This document shows, one piece after another, positions 22,038-29,622 of a stretch of DNA of 39,558 nt (positions within the stretch are counted from its first letter, which is position 1; each line of letters opens with the position of its first letter). The notes beneath the pieces were generated by a model. That model did not search any database, was not told where the DNA came from, and was given only the letters and a program-made list of their open reading frames with translations. A program made the position numbers and the translations under genes. The DNA lies in assembly GCA_023819145.1 (NCBI GenBank), contig JAMWCW010000012.1, positions 1 to 39,558 of the forward strand, written 5' to 3'. Origin of the DNA: Candidatus Omnitrophota bacterium (GTDB lineage: Bacteria; Omnitrophota; Gorgyraeia; DTHP01).

Positions 22038-23099
22038 ATGAAATTACGAAAATTTAAAAGAAACACAAAGGATGCTAAGAAAAAGAAACAGGGGATTTCT
22101 CTCTTGGCAGTAATTGTTACCATCGTCTTTCTTACCTTAGTGGGTTTTGTAGGGCTTTCTATGCTCTCTACAGGGACGCGAAAGTCAGTAGACTATCTTT
22201 ATTCCGAGAAGGCATTTTACATTGCCGAAGCAGGAGTAGAGGTAGCTTTAAGGAAATTGCAAGATAATTGGGATAATTGGAAAACCTCTTCAAATTTTCC
22301 CAATGGGAGCCTTGCAGGAGGCACCTTTAGTTTATCTGTATACGACGATGATGATGGAGACAATAACCCTGACACTGACTCCAATAACTGCGTAATCATT
22401 GAATCTACAGGAGAGTATCAACAAGCGAGAAGAAGAATTAAGGTCTATGTAGATAGAAGTGGTCTCCCTGATGCTGCCATCTATTCAAATAATAATGTAG
22501 ATGTAAAATCTAACAGTGCTGATGTCACAGGAAATGTGGTTGCCAATACCATAAATGATCCCCATAATCGTATCAGTGGGGAAAAGGAAACAGGTAATAC
22601 TTTTTTACCTACTTTAGACCTTGCCTGGTTTAGAGCGCAAGCGGAGGCAAATACTTTAAATGGCAATAAAGGCTCCCCCGGTAATTATTTCCCCGGCGAA
22701 TTCAAAACAAACCTCCCATCCTTAAATGGGGTTATTTATATTGATACTTATGTAAGCGGAAATAACAAACACAAAGTAACCATAAGCGGTAACATTATCA
22801 CTGAGAGTGGAGAAGGAAATCCTGCGGTACTCATTATCAATGGTGACCTCAATCTAAAAGGAACAGGCGCGGGTCTTAAATTTAATGGGCTTATTTATGT
22901 TACCGGTGAAGTGGAGGCAGACAGTGATATTGGAGGAAATGTAGAAATTTCAGGGATGGTTATTTCCAACGGCGCACTGGACATCGCAGGAAATGCTGTT
23001 ATAGGTTATAATGCGGATTCTATTCCCGGTAGCGTCCGAAATCATCTTTACGGAACACCACGGATGTTTAATTTTAAAGAAATAGCAAGTATCCCTTAG
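22038..23099 (+). CDS. GspK/PilX-like pilus component
   Basis: The 353-residue protein has a long basic leader ending KKKQG, then ISLLAVIVTIVFLTLVGFV. Position +5 is Ala, not Glu; in type II secretion the tip pseudopilin GspK is the one that lacks Glu+5. The helix continues AFYIAEAGVEVALRKL, a PilX-N signature. The rest (about 75-353) is beta-rich with many Asn/Asp/Gly, DNN-type turns and a repeating VTGNVV/ISGNII/ISGMVI rhythm that suggests a beta-helix. AAGGAGTG precedes the ATG. Likely tip or surface-exposed minor component. Confidence 0.75.
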   Translation: MKLRKFKRNTKDAKKKKQGISLLAVIVTIVFLTLVGFVGLSMLSTGTRKSVDYLYSEKAFYIAEAGVEVALRKLQDNWDNWKTSSNFPNGSLAGGTFSLSVYDDDDGDNNPDTDSNNCVIIESTGEYQQARRRIKVYVDRSGLPDAAIYSNNNVDVKSNSADVTGNVVANTINDPHNRISGEKETGNTFLPTLDLAWFRAQAEANTLNGNKGSPGNYFPGEFKTNLPSLNGVIYIDTYVSGNNKHKVTISGNIITESGEGNPAVLIINGDLNLKGTGAGLKFNGLIYVTGEVEADSDIGGNVEISGMVISNGALDIAGNAVIGYNADSIPGSVRNHLYGTPRMFNFKEIASIP

Positions 23100-23154
23100 T
23101 GCAAATTATAACTATTTTCATAAATTATACCTATTTTCATAAAATTATAAAAAG

Positions 23155-24849
23155 ATGGAGAACCTTAATAAACCCATAGAAGAAATTATGTTGGATAGCG
23201 GCTTAATCACTCCCCAACAATTAACCCAAGCAAAAGAAGAAGCGCAGAAATTCGGCTTATCTTTAGAAGATACTTTGCTAAGGCTGGGTTTTATCACCGA
23301 AGACGCCTTAACGAGTAAAATTGCCGAGTCTCTTTCTCTTCCCTATGTAAAATTAAGCAATTACCTTATTGACCAGAAAGTGATAAAACTTGTACCTGAG
23401 GAAATTGCCCGCAAACATAAGCTCATTCCCCTCTTTATGTTAGAAGATACTCTCACCTTAGCCATGGCAAACCCCCAAAATATTGTTGCCTTGGATGAAA
23501 TAAGATTAAAAACAAAATTAAAATATGTGGATGTGGTGATGGCGGGGAAAACCGAAATAGAAAATGCCATCAACCAATATTACGGGGGAAGCGGCGATGT
23601 AGGGACAATCATTGAGGACATAAATATTGAAGAATTGCGTCGGGTTTCCGAGGACACTAGCCCCGAGTTACTTGCCCAGATTGCTGAAGAAACACCGGTA
23701 ATCAAACTGACTAATCTCCTTCTCCAGGAAGCCATTAAAAGTAAAGCAAGTGATATCCACATTGAGCCCGAATTGAACATGCTTCGCGTACGCTACCGTA
23801 TTGATGGCATTCTTCATGAAGCCTATAAACTGCCAAAGCAAGTCTCGGGACTAATTATCTCCCGCATAAAAATTTTAGGAGGTTTAGACATTGCCGAAAA
23901 ACGCAAACCCCAAGATGGCAGATTCCGCATAAATCTAGACAATCGCGAGATAGACATCCGGCTTTCCTCCTTTCCCACGATGCATGGCGAGAATTTAGTG
24001 ATGCGCATTTTAGACAAATCAAGCGTCTTGTTAAGACTGGTGGATCTAGGATTTGGTCTTCTTGACTTAGAAAAATTTAACGCGCTCATTCATGCCCCTT
24101 ACGGCATAATTTTGGTTACCGGACCCACAGGAAGTGGAAAAACCACTACTCTCTACGCGGCACTCTCAGAGATAAACTCTCCGGAAATAAACATTATGAC
24201 CATTGAAGACCCCATTGAGTACCAGATACCTCTTTTACGACAGACACAAATCAATCCCAAAGCAGGGCTAACTTTTGCCACCGGCTTAAGAAGCATCCTG
24301 CGGCAGGACCCGGATGTGGTGATGGTTGGAGAAATCCGTGATTTAGAAACCGCAGATATTGCCATTCAAGCGGCGCTTACCGGACACCTCGTCTTCTCTA
24401 CTCTGCACACTAACGATTCAGCAGGAGCTTTAACCCGACTCATTGATATGGGAATTGAACCATTTTTGGTTTCCAGTTCGGTAATTGGAGTAATTGCCCA
24501 GCGTCTGGTGCGGATAATCTGTCCCCACTGTAAGGTTGAATACACCTCTCCCGAAGAAGTACTTAAGAACTTGAATCTTGAACCAAAATCAGGAGAAAAA
24601 TTCTATCGCGGGGCAGGATGCGAAAAATGCAAAAAAACTGGTTATTCCGGAAGAAAAGGCATTTTTGAAGTACTGGTCATTAATGAAGAAATTCGCAAAC
24701 TCATTGTTTCCAAAGCCTCTGCTTCGGTAATAAAACAGACTGCTGTCTCCCAAGGGATGACTACCTTGATGGGCGATGGTTTAAATAAAGCACGAATGGG
24801 CATTACGACTTTAGAGGAAGTGCTGCGACTGACAAAGCTGGAGGAATGA
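23155..24849 (+). CDS. gspE: GspE/PilB assembly ATPase
   Basis: Cytosolic hexameric ATPase that drives pseudopilus or pilus extension. The 564-residue protein starts with a MshEN/T2SSE-N domain (about 1-150, LGFITEDAL). It then has the linker TPVIKLTNLLLQEAI, Walker A GPTGSGKTT (about 322-330), an Asp-box, Walker B VVMVGEIRD (about 385-393), the His-box LVFSTLHTND and a zinc finger CPHC...CEKC (about 457-491). That finger is usual in assembly rather than retraction ATPases. The ATG has no clear Shine-Dalgarno. It overlaps gspF by 4 bp. Confidence 0.92.
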   Translation: MENLNKPIEEIMLDSGLITPQQLTQAKEEAQKFGLSLEDTLLRLGFITEDALTSKIAESLSLPYVKLSNYLIDQKVIKLVPEEIARKHKLIPLFMLEDTLTLAMANPQNIVALDEIRLKTKLKYVDVVMAGKTEIENAINQYYGGSGDVGTIIEDINIEELRRVSEDTSPELLAQIAEETPVIKLTNLLLQEAIKSKASDIHIEPELNMLRVRYRIDGILHEAYKLPKQVSGLIISRIKILGGLDIAEKRKPQDGRFRINLDNREIDIRLSSFPTMHGENLVMRILDKSSVLLRLVDLGFGLLDLEKFNALIHAPYGIILVTGPTGSGKTTTLYAALSEINSPEINIMTIEDPIEYQIPLLRQTQINPKAGLTFATGLRSILRQDPDVVMVGEIRDLETADIAIQAALTGHLVFSTLHTNDSAGALTRLIDMGIEPFLVSSSVIGVIAQRLVRIICPHCKVEYTSPEEVLKNLNLEPKSGEKFYRGAGCEKCKKTGYSGRKGIFEVLVINEEIRKLIVSKASASVIKQTAVSQGMTTLMGDGLNKARMGITTLEEVLRLTKLEE

Positions 24850-26066
24850 TGCCTACCTTCAAATATCGAGCGCGGAATAAACTGGGAAAATTGGTAGAAG
24901 GCACTATCCAAGTAAACTCTCAGGAACTGGTAGCAGAGAAATTACTGGAGATGGGGTTTACCATTTTGGGTATTTCCCAGGTCCAGGAAGGAAAGAACTT
25001 CAAAGCTTTTCTGAACCTCCAACTCAAAAGAGTAAAACCTGCAGAGCTTGTTCTTTTCAGCAGACAACTCTATACCCTTTTAGATGCAGGCGTTCCGCTC
25101 ATTTACTCCTTGGAATCCCTTGCCCAACAGGTGGAAGGAACCTATCTGGAAAAGGTCATTAAAAGCCTTACCGAGGATATCCGTTCGGGTAAAAGTTTTT
25201 CCGGCGCCTTGGAAAAATTTCCCCGTGTATTCAACAATCTCTACCGCAACCTGATTAAATCCGGAGAGGCAAGTGGAAAATTGGATGAGGCATTAAACCG
25301 TTTAGCCACGATGGGAGAATATGATGAGGAGATGCGCACGCGTATCCGCTCGGCGGTAATGTATCCGATAATTGTCATCTGTGCCTTAACCGGCACCTTT
25401 ATTTTAATGGTTACCTTTGTTTTACCCCGCTTTGCCAAAATGTTTTCCCGGTTTAAAACCAGCCTCCCTCTCCCCACCCGAATCCTTTTGGTAATAAATC
25501 ATCTTACCAGTAACTACGGAATATTTTTGTTGGGAGGACTGGTAATCTTAATTTTTGCCTTGATAAAATTTAATCAGACTCCCAAGGGAAAAGAATTTTT
25601 TGACCGCTTGAAACTAAAACTTCCTATCTTTGGACCTTTATTTCTGAAGCTGGCGCTTTCTCGTTTCTGCCGCACAACCAGTGGACTTATCCAAAGTGGA
25701 ATTCCCGTGATTAAAACTTTAGAACTCGTAGAACAAGTTACGGGAAATGTCATCATCTCCCGTTCCATTGAAAATATTAAAATCGGTATAAACACCGGTG
25801 AATCCTTGCAGGGCATGATGCGTCAGGAGAAAATTTTCCCACCGATGGTCGTCCAGATGGTAGCCATTGGCGAAGAAACGGGGAAGATAGATGAACTCCT
25901 GCTTAAAGTCTCAGATTATTTTGATTATCAAATAAACTATACAGTCAAGAACCTTACGACCTTAATTGAACCTATCCTCCTTTTAGTCTTAGGAGGAGCA
26001 GTGCTGATTATGTCCTTAGCAATCTTTATGCCCATGTGGAACTTGATTTATTTGTTTAAGAAATGA
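24846..26066 (+). CDS. gspF: GspF/PilC inner-membrane platform protein
   Basis: The 406-residue protein has the FKYRARNKLGKLVEG start, two repeated T2SSF cytosolic domains (about 70-195 and 270-395; LFSRQLYTLLDAGVPL in the first and LSRFCRTTSGLIQSGIPV in the second), and three membrane helices (about 170-190, 220-240, 375-395). It anchors GspE to the inner membrane. It overlaps gspE by ATGA. Confidence 0.92.
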   Translation: MMPTFKYRARNKLGKLVEGTIQVNSQELVAEKLLEMGFTILGISQVQEGKNFKAFLNLQLKRVKPAELVLFSRQLYTLLDAGVPLIYSLESLAQQVEGTYLEKVIKSLTEDIRSGKSFSGALEKFPRVFNNLYRNLIKSGEASGKLDEALNRLATMGEYDEEMRTRIRSAVMYPIIVICALTGTFILMVTFVLPRFAKMFSRFKTSLPLPTRILLVINHLTSNYGIFLLGGLVILIFALIKFNQTPKGKEFFDRLKLKLPIFGPLFLKLALSRFCRTTSGLIQSGIPVIKTLELVEQVTGNVIISRSIENIKIGINTGESLQGMMRQEKIFPPMVVQMVAIGEETGKIDELLLKVSDYFDYQINYTVKNLTTLIEPILLLVLGGAVLIMSLAIFMPMWNLIYLFKK

Positions 26067-26068
26067 AA

Positions 26069-26140
26069 AAAACGCAAAGCGCAAAACGAATAAAACGAAT
26101 CTAGCGAATATAACGAACCCAACAGACCTAACGAAACTTA
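26069..26140 (+). repeat. 9-bp array with 7-bp tail
   Basis: After ACGCAAAGCGCAAA come AACGAANNN units, some decayed (CTAGCGAAT, CCAACAGAC). 7-bp GTAAGNN-type units follow to about 26175. They read in the gene direction. The pilin promoter lies just downstream. Confidence 0.8.
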
Positions 26141-26164
26141 CGGCGTTCCGTAAGCTGTAAGTTA

Positions 26165-26233
26165 TAATTGGTAAATAATTTATTTGACATAAGCGGGTAT
26201 TTTTTGCTAAAATTATCTCACAATTACCAATTA
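26165..26233 (+). promoter_or_regulatory. inverted repeat bracketing the pilin promoter
   Basis: TAATTGGTAA (26165-26174) and TTACCAATTA (26224-26233) are perfect 10-bp inverted repeats, and the -35/-10 of the major pilin promoter lies between them. The arms belong to the 7-bp repeat family. They could be operator halves, a cruciform or a chance product of the repeats. Confidence 0.5.
26184..26213 (+). promoter_or_regulatory. major pilin promoter
   Basis: TTGACA (26184-26189) and TAAAAT (26208-26213) are 18 bp apart, and TGC before the -10 makes an extended -10. The transcript would start near 26220 and reach AAGGAGGTGA before the ATG at 26267. A separate strong promoter suits the most abundant subunit. 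Confidence 0.7.
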
Positions 26234-26266
26234 CTGATTCCAAAAAAAGGAAGGAGGTGAAAAGAG

Positions 26267-26632
26267 ATGAAGAAAGGTGGTTTTACCTTAATTGAGTTGG
26301 TGATCGTTATTGTCATCATTGGCATCTTGGCCGCGATTGCTATTCCCCGTTACTTAGACCTGCAGACAGAGGCAAAAAGATCATCCTGTCAGGGAACTAT
26401 TGGTGCTATCCGTGCTGGAATCCAGATTTATCTTGCTAAGGAAAAAGCTTTTCCTCCGGCAGATGCGAGCATCGATGATGTAATCACTGAGGATTATGAT
26501 GCTACTCTTTGGACAACTACAACCCTTGATGGTGCGGTCTGCGACTATGGGGATCAGCAGTTTACCTGTGACTACTCCGCAACAGATGGCTCATTTATTT
26601 GTACTGAGGGAGCAGGTGGAGGTGGTGGTTAA
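26267..26632 (+). CDS. major pseudopilin/pilin (GspG/PilA-like)
   Basis: The 121-residue protein has the shortest leader of the set (MKKGG) and then FTLIELVIVIVIIGILAAIAIPRYLDLQ, the classical prepilin helix (in part: FTLIELVIVIVIIGILA), Glu+5 included. A small C-terminal domain with four Cys follows (about 39, 85, 94, 105). It lacks an obvious GspG calcium-loop signature, so T4P-like PilA is equally possible. It ends in a run of Gly encoded by GGT/GGA repeats that continue past the stop. It has the best Shine-Dalgarno and its own promoter, consistent with high expression. Confidence 0.88.
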   Translation: MKKGGFTLIELVIVIVIIGILAAIAIPRYLDLQTEAKRSSCQGTIGAIRAGIQIYLAKEKAFPPADASIDDVITEDYDATLWTTTTLDGAVCDYGDQQFTCDYSATDGSFICTEGAGGGGG

Positions 26633-26688
26633 GGTAGAGGTGTAGGTGGATAAGAGAAAAACCAAAGTCTAAACAGTCAAAAACTCAA

Positions 26689-28266
26689 TTGCAAAAAAAA
26701 AATAAAAAAATACTGGCGCTGGATGTAGATGGAGAAATAATTACCCTTGTTCTGGCGGAATTAGCCAAAGAACAAATTAAACTCGTAGGAATAAAAACTA
26801 TTTCTCTATTAGGGCTAAGTCCAGCGGATTATACTCAAGAACTAAGTGCAAGAATTCAAGAGGCATTAAAAGAATTCTCACCTCTGGGTCGGGAAGTGCT
26901 CGTTTCTCTCCACTCAAGTTCCCTTTATCTGGGAAGATATGCCCTTCCCGGCCTTCCGCAAAAAGAAATCTCCTCTGCTTTACGCTGGCAGTTCAAAGAT
27001 GCCGTCTCCGAGAAAGAAGAAGATATCCTCTTTGATTACCTTCTAGTAAAAGAAACCACGGACTCTGAAGGTTTAAGACAGAAACATTATCTGGTCTGTC
27101 TGGTTCCTAAAAAAGAAGTAAACGCTCTCTGTCAACTCTTAGAAAAAATAAACCTTGAACCTTTAAAAATAACTCCTCCACCATTTTCTTTAGGTAAACT
27201 GCTTCCGGAAAATATTCTTCCTCAAAAGATATATGCGGTTTTAGATTTCGCTTGGACAACTTCTACGCTTTCTTTTTATCGGAATCGTGAAATTCTTTTT
27301 TCCCGACTTATCCCCGTGGGGGTAAAGAATCTGGTAAATTCTCTGTGTATTTCTCTTGTTTATAAAGGAAATAATCTCTCCTTAAATTCTCAAAGTGCTT
27401 GGCAACTACTCCAGGAGGTAGGCATTCCAGAAACTACCGAAGGGGAATGGCATGGTTTTCCTTTTTCCCAAATACTCATCCTTCTTCGTCCGGAACTGGA
27501 ACGACTTGCCACAGAGTTAATCCGTTCCTTGGATTATTTCTCCTTTACCTTGAAAGAAGGAACTCCAGAAAAAATCTTTCTTACAGGTATTGGCTCAGCT
27601 ATTAAAGGCTTGCTTAAAATCTTAACTCCTAGTCTTCATTTTCCTTTAGAAGTACTAACTTTCCCTGTGGCAACAAGTTTAGAACTCTCCCCTCAGGAAA
27701 AAAATGCACTTACCGCTCCACTAGCAAATATCTTGAATCGCTTCCATAAAACAATTGATTTCCTGCCTCAAGAATTTAGGATAGCACAAATCCCTGCTCT
27801 CAAAAAAGCAATAAATTTATTTTCCTTAATAGTTACTTTCTTTCTCTTGGGCTCAATAATTCTTGCTTTGCCGCGAAATATAATCCAGAAAAAGGAACTC
27901 ACACGCTTTAAAAAGCAGATGCCCAATTTTGAGAAACTGAGAGCCTTAAAACAAGAATTTGACCGAAAAAGAGAAATTAAAGATATTATTTCCGCGGGAA
28001 AAATGAATTTTAACTGGGTAATTCAGGAAATCTCAGCCCTTCTTCCTCCCAAAGCAATAATTTCCCGCATGAACATCGATAAAAACTCCCGTAGTATTGA
28101 GCTTCTGGGGGTAATCTTTGCCGGAGATTTTGTGGAAAACATCGTGGTGGAGATGATGAAAAATATGGAAAATTCAAAAATTTTCTTTGAACCAAAATTA
28201 GAATCTATTAGAAAATCGCCCGAGAAGAGTCTTGCTGAGTTCAAAATAAAGGCACGAATAAGATGA
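26689..28266 (+). CDS. PilM-PilN fusion protein
   Basis: PilM is an actin-like cytosolic protein that binds the PilN N-terminus; here both seem to be one 525-residue chain. The first about 350 residues have the actin-like pattern (ILALDVDGEIITL, SLHSSSLYLGRYALPGLP, FAWTTSTLSFYRN, FLTGIGSAIKGL). A membrane helix follows (about 374-392) and then a PilN-like periplasmic coiled coil and ferredoxin-like domain. The start is a TTG; no ATG or GTG lies between the upstream stop and it, and the Shine-Dalgarno is weak. It overlaps pilO by ATGA. Confidence 0.78.
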   Translation: MQKKNKKILALDVDGEIITLVLAELAKEQIKLVGIKTISLLGLSPADYTQELSARIQEALKEFSPLGREVLVSLHSSSLYLGRYALPGLPQKEISSALRWQFKDAVSEKEEDILFDYLLVKETTDSEGLRQKHYLVCLVPKKEVNALCQLLEKINLEPLKITPPPFSLGKLLPENILPQKIYAVLDFAWTTSTLSFYRNREILFSRLIPVGVKNLVNSLCISLVYKGNNLSLNSQSAWQLLQEVGIPETTEGEWHGFPFSQILILLRPELERLATELIRSLDYFSFTLKEGTPEKIFLTGIGSAIKGLLKILTPSLHFPLEVLTFPVATSLELSPQEKNALTAPLANILNRFHKTIDFLPQEFRIAQIPALKKAINLFSLIVTFFLLGSIILALPRNIIQKKELTRFKKQMPNFEKLRALKQEFDRKREIKDIISAGKMNFNWVIQEISALLPPKAIISRMNIDKNSRSIELLGVIFAGDFVENIVVEMMKNMENSKIFFEPKLESIRKSPEKSLAEFKIKARIR

Positions 28267-28832
28267 AACTAATTACCATATTAAAAAAATACAAAAGGCT
28301 AATCCGTTTAGGCATCCCCTTAACTATTCCCCTTGCAATTTATCTCTTTATCTATCTTCCCATCCACAAACAAATAAAGAATATCGCCAGTGAACATAAA
28401 AAATATAGTGAGATAGTAAAGGAACTGGGAATATCCTCTGCTTCCGCGGTAACAGCCCCCACATTCAACCGCCAAATACTGGAATTGGAGAAAACTTTCT
28501 TCTTAAGCGATGCGGAATCTTTGGACAGCATCTCCCGTTTCTGTTATGACTTAGGCTTGGAACTGGTGGCGATAAATCCGTTAAAGAAAGAAAAAATAAT
28601 TGATAAAGAGAAAAAACCTCTCACTCTGGGAAAAAAAAGTATTTATCGCTTAGGGTTTAAAATCTCTCTTCAGGGCAATTTCACGATGTTGATGAAATTC
28701 TTGGAAGAGGTAGACAAAGGAGAAAAATTTCTGATTTTAAATAATTTTACCATTGGCAAAATAGCACCTTTAGACCCAACTTCTGATAGTTTGAAGCTTG
28801 ATTTAGAATTGGAAGCATTTGTGCTGGGGTGA
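28263..28832 (+). CDS. pilO: PilO-like inner-membrane alignment protein
   Basis: The 189-residue protein has one membrane helix (about 17-35), a coiled coil, and a ferredoxin-like C-terminal domain (LGLELVAINPL, YRLGFKISLQGNFTMLMKFLEEV; in part: ISLQGNFTMLMKFLEEV), as in PilO/GspM. It pairs with the PilN-like half of the upstream fusion, to which it is coupled by an ATGA overlap. Confidence 0.82.
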   Translation: MKLITILKKYKRLIRLGIPLTIPLAIYLFIYLPIHKQIKNIASEHKKYSEIVKELGISSASAVTAPTFNRQILELEKTFFLSDAESLDSISRFCYDLGLELVAINPLKKEKIIDKEKKPLTLGKKSIYRLGFKISLQGNFTMLMKFLEEVDKGEKFLILNNFTIGKIAPLDPTSDSLKLDLELEAFVLG

Positions 28833-28845
28833 GAGAGAAAGGGTA

Positions 28846-29010
28846 AAACTTAAAGCGCAAAACGAATAAAACGAAAATAACGAAATCAACGAAATCAACG
28901 AACAAAACGAAGATAACGAATAGAACGAATTCAACGAACAAAACGAGCCAAACGAGATTAACGAATTTAACGAAAATAACGAACTAAACGAACAAAACGA
29001 ACTAAATCCG
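28846..29010 (+). repeat. long 9-bp repeat array
   Basis: After AAAGCGCAAA about sixteen AACGAANNN units run in 9-bp register between pilO and pilP. Some units are altered (AACGAGCCA, AACGAGATT). The orientation matches the genes. It is one of the longest uninterrupted arrays here. Confidence 0.9.
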
Positions 29011-29044
29011 CCTTTCTTTGGGGCGGAAACTTTGACCCTTTTAT

Positions 29045-29494
29045 ATGTTAGACAAAAAAAAGCTTAATCTGATTGCAGGAGTTTTAATTGTGGTCTTTAT
29101 CTTAATGCTTTTCCCCTCATTAGCGAAGATAAAGAAACATTCCAAAAGGGCAAAAAAACCCGCAAAGACTGCTTCTCTTCCAGCAAAAACCACACCGTCT
29201 GTTTCGGAGAAAGAGCTTAGGGAATATTTTGCCCAATTGGGACTGGTGCGTAATCCCTTTACTTTAGGCGGAAAAATTTCAAAACGCGAAGAAACTTCCG
29301 AAAAAAAATCCCAAACTCTGCACTTAAGTGCGATTGTCTGGGACAAAATCCAACCCCTGGCAATCATCAATAACCAAGTATTAGGTGTGGGAGAGGTATA
29401 TGAGAATTTTAAAATAATTTCTATCGAAAAAGAAAAGGTCGTAGTAAACAAAGAAGGAGAAACCGTAGAATTAACCATTTCGCCGTTAGAGTAA
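29045..29494 (+). CDS. pilP: PilP-like lipid-free secretin docking protein
   Basis: The 149-residue protein has an N-terminal membrane helix (about 8-27), a Lys/Ala-rich linker, and a C-terminal PilP/HR-type beta domain (HLSAIVWDKIQPLAIIN...VGEVYENFKIISIEKEKVVV, in part: VGEVYENFKIISIEKEK). Classical PilP is a lipoprotein; here a transmembrane start replaces the lipobox. It resembles the GspB-like protein at 18822 in its C-terminal domain. It probably links PilMNO to the secretin. Confidence 0.78.
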   Translation: MLDKKKLNLIAGVLIVVFILMLFPSLAKIKKHSKRAKKPAKTASLPAKTTPSVSEKELREYFAQLGLVRNPFTLGGKISKREETSEKKSQTLHLSAIVWDKIQPLAIINNQVLGVGEVYENFKIISIEKEKVVVNKEGETVELTISPLE

Positions 29495-29502
29495 TAGAAA
29501 AA

Positions 29503-29597
29503 CACGGGATTCGTAATCCGTAACCCGTAAAGCGTAACTTTTAATTCTGATTACTGATTACCAATTACTGATTACCGATTACGGATGTACCAATTAC
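29503..29597 (+). repeat. 7-bp repeat array with inverted arms
   Basis: 7-bp units run first as GTAATCN (ATTCGTAATCCGTAACCCGT) and then as GATTACN (GATTACTGATTACCAATT...). The first and last blocks are complementary at about 14 of 17 positions, so the leader of the secretin gene can fold into a long hairpin ending about 20 bp before AGGAGGGGG. Confidence 0.82.
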
Positions 29598-29622
29598 TGA
29601 GTTTAAAGAAAGGAGGGGGATA

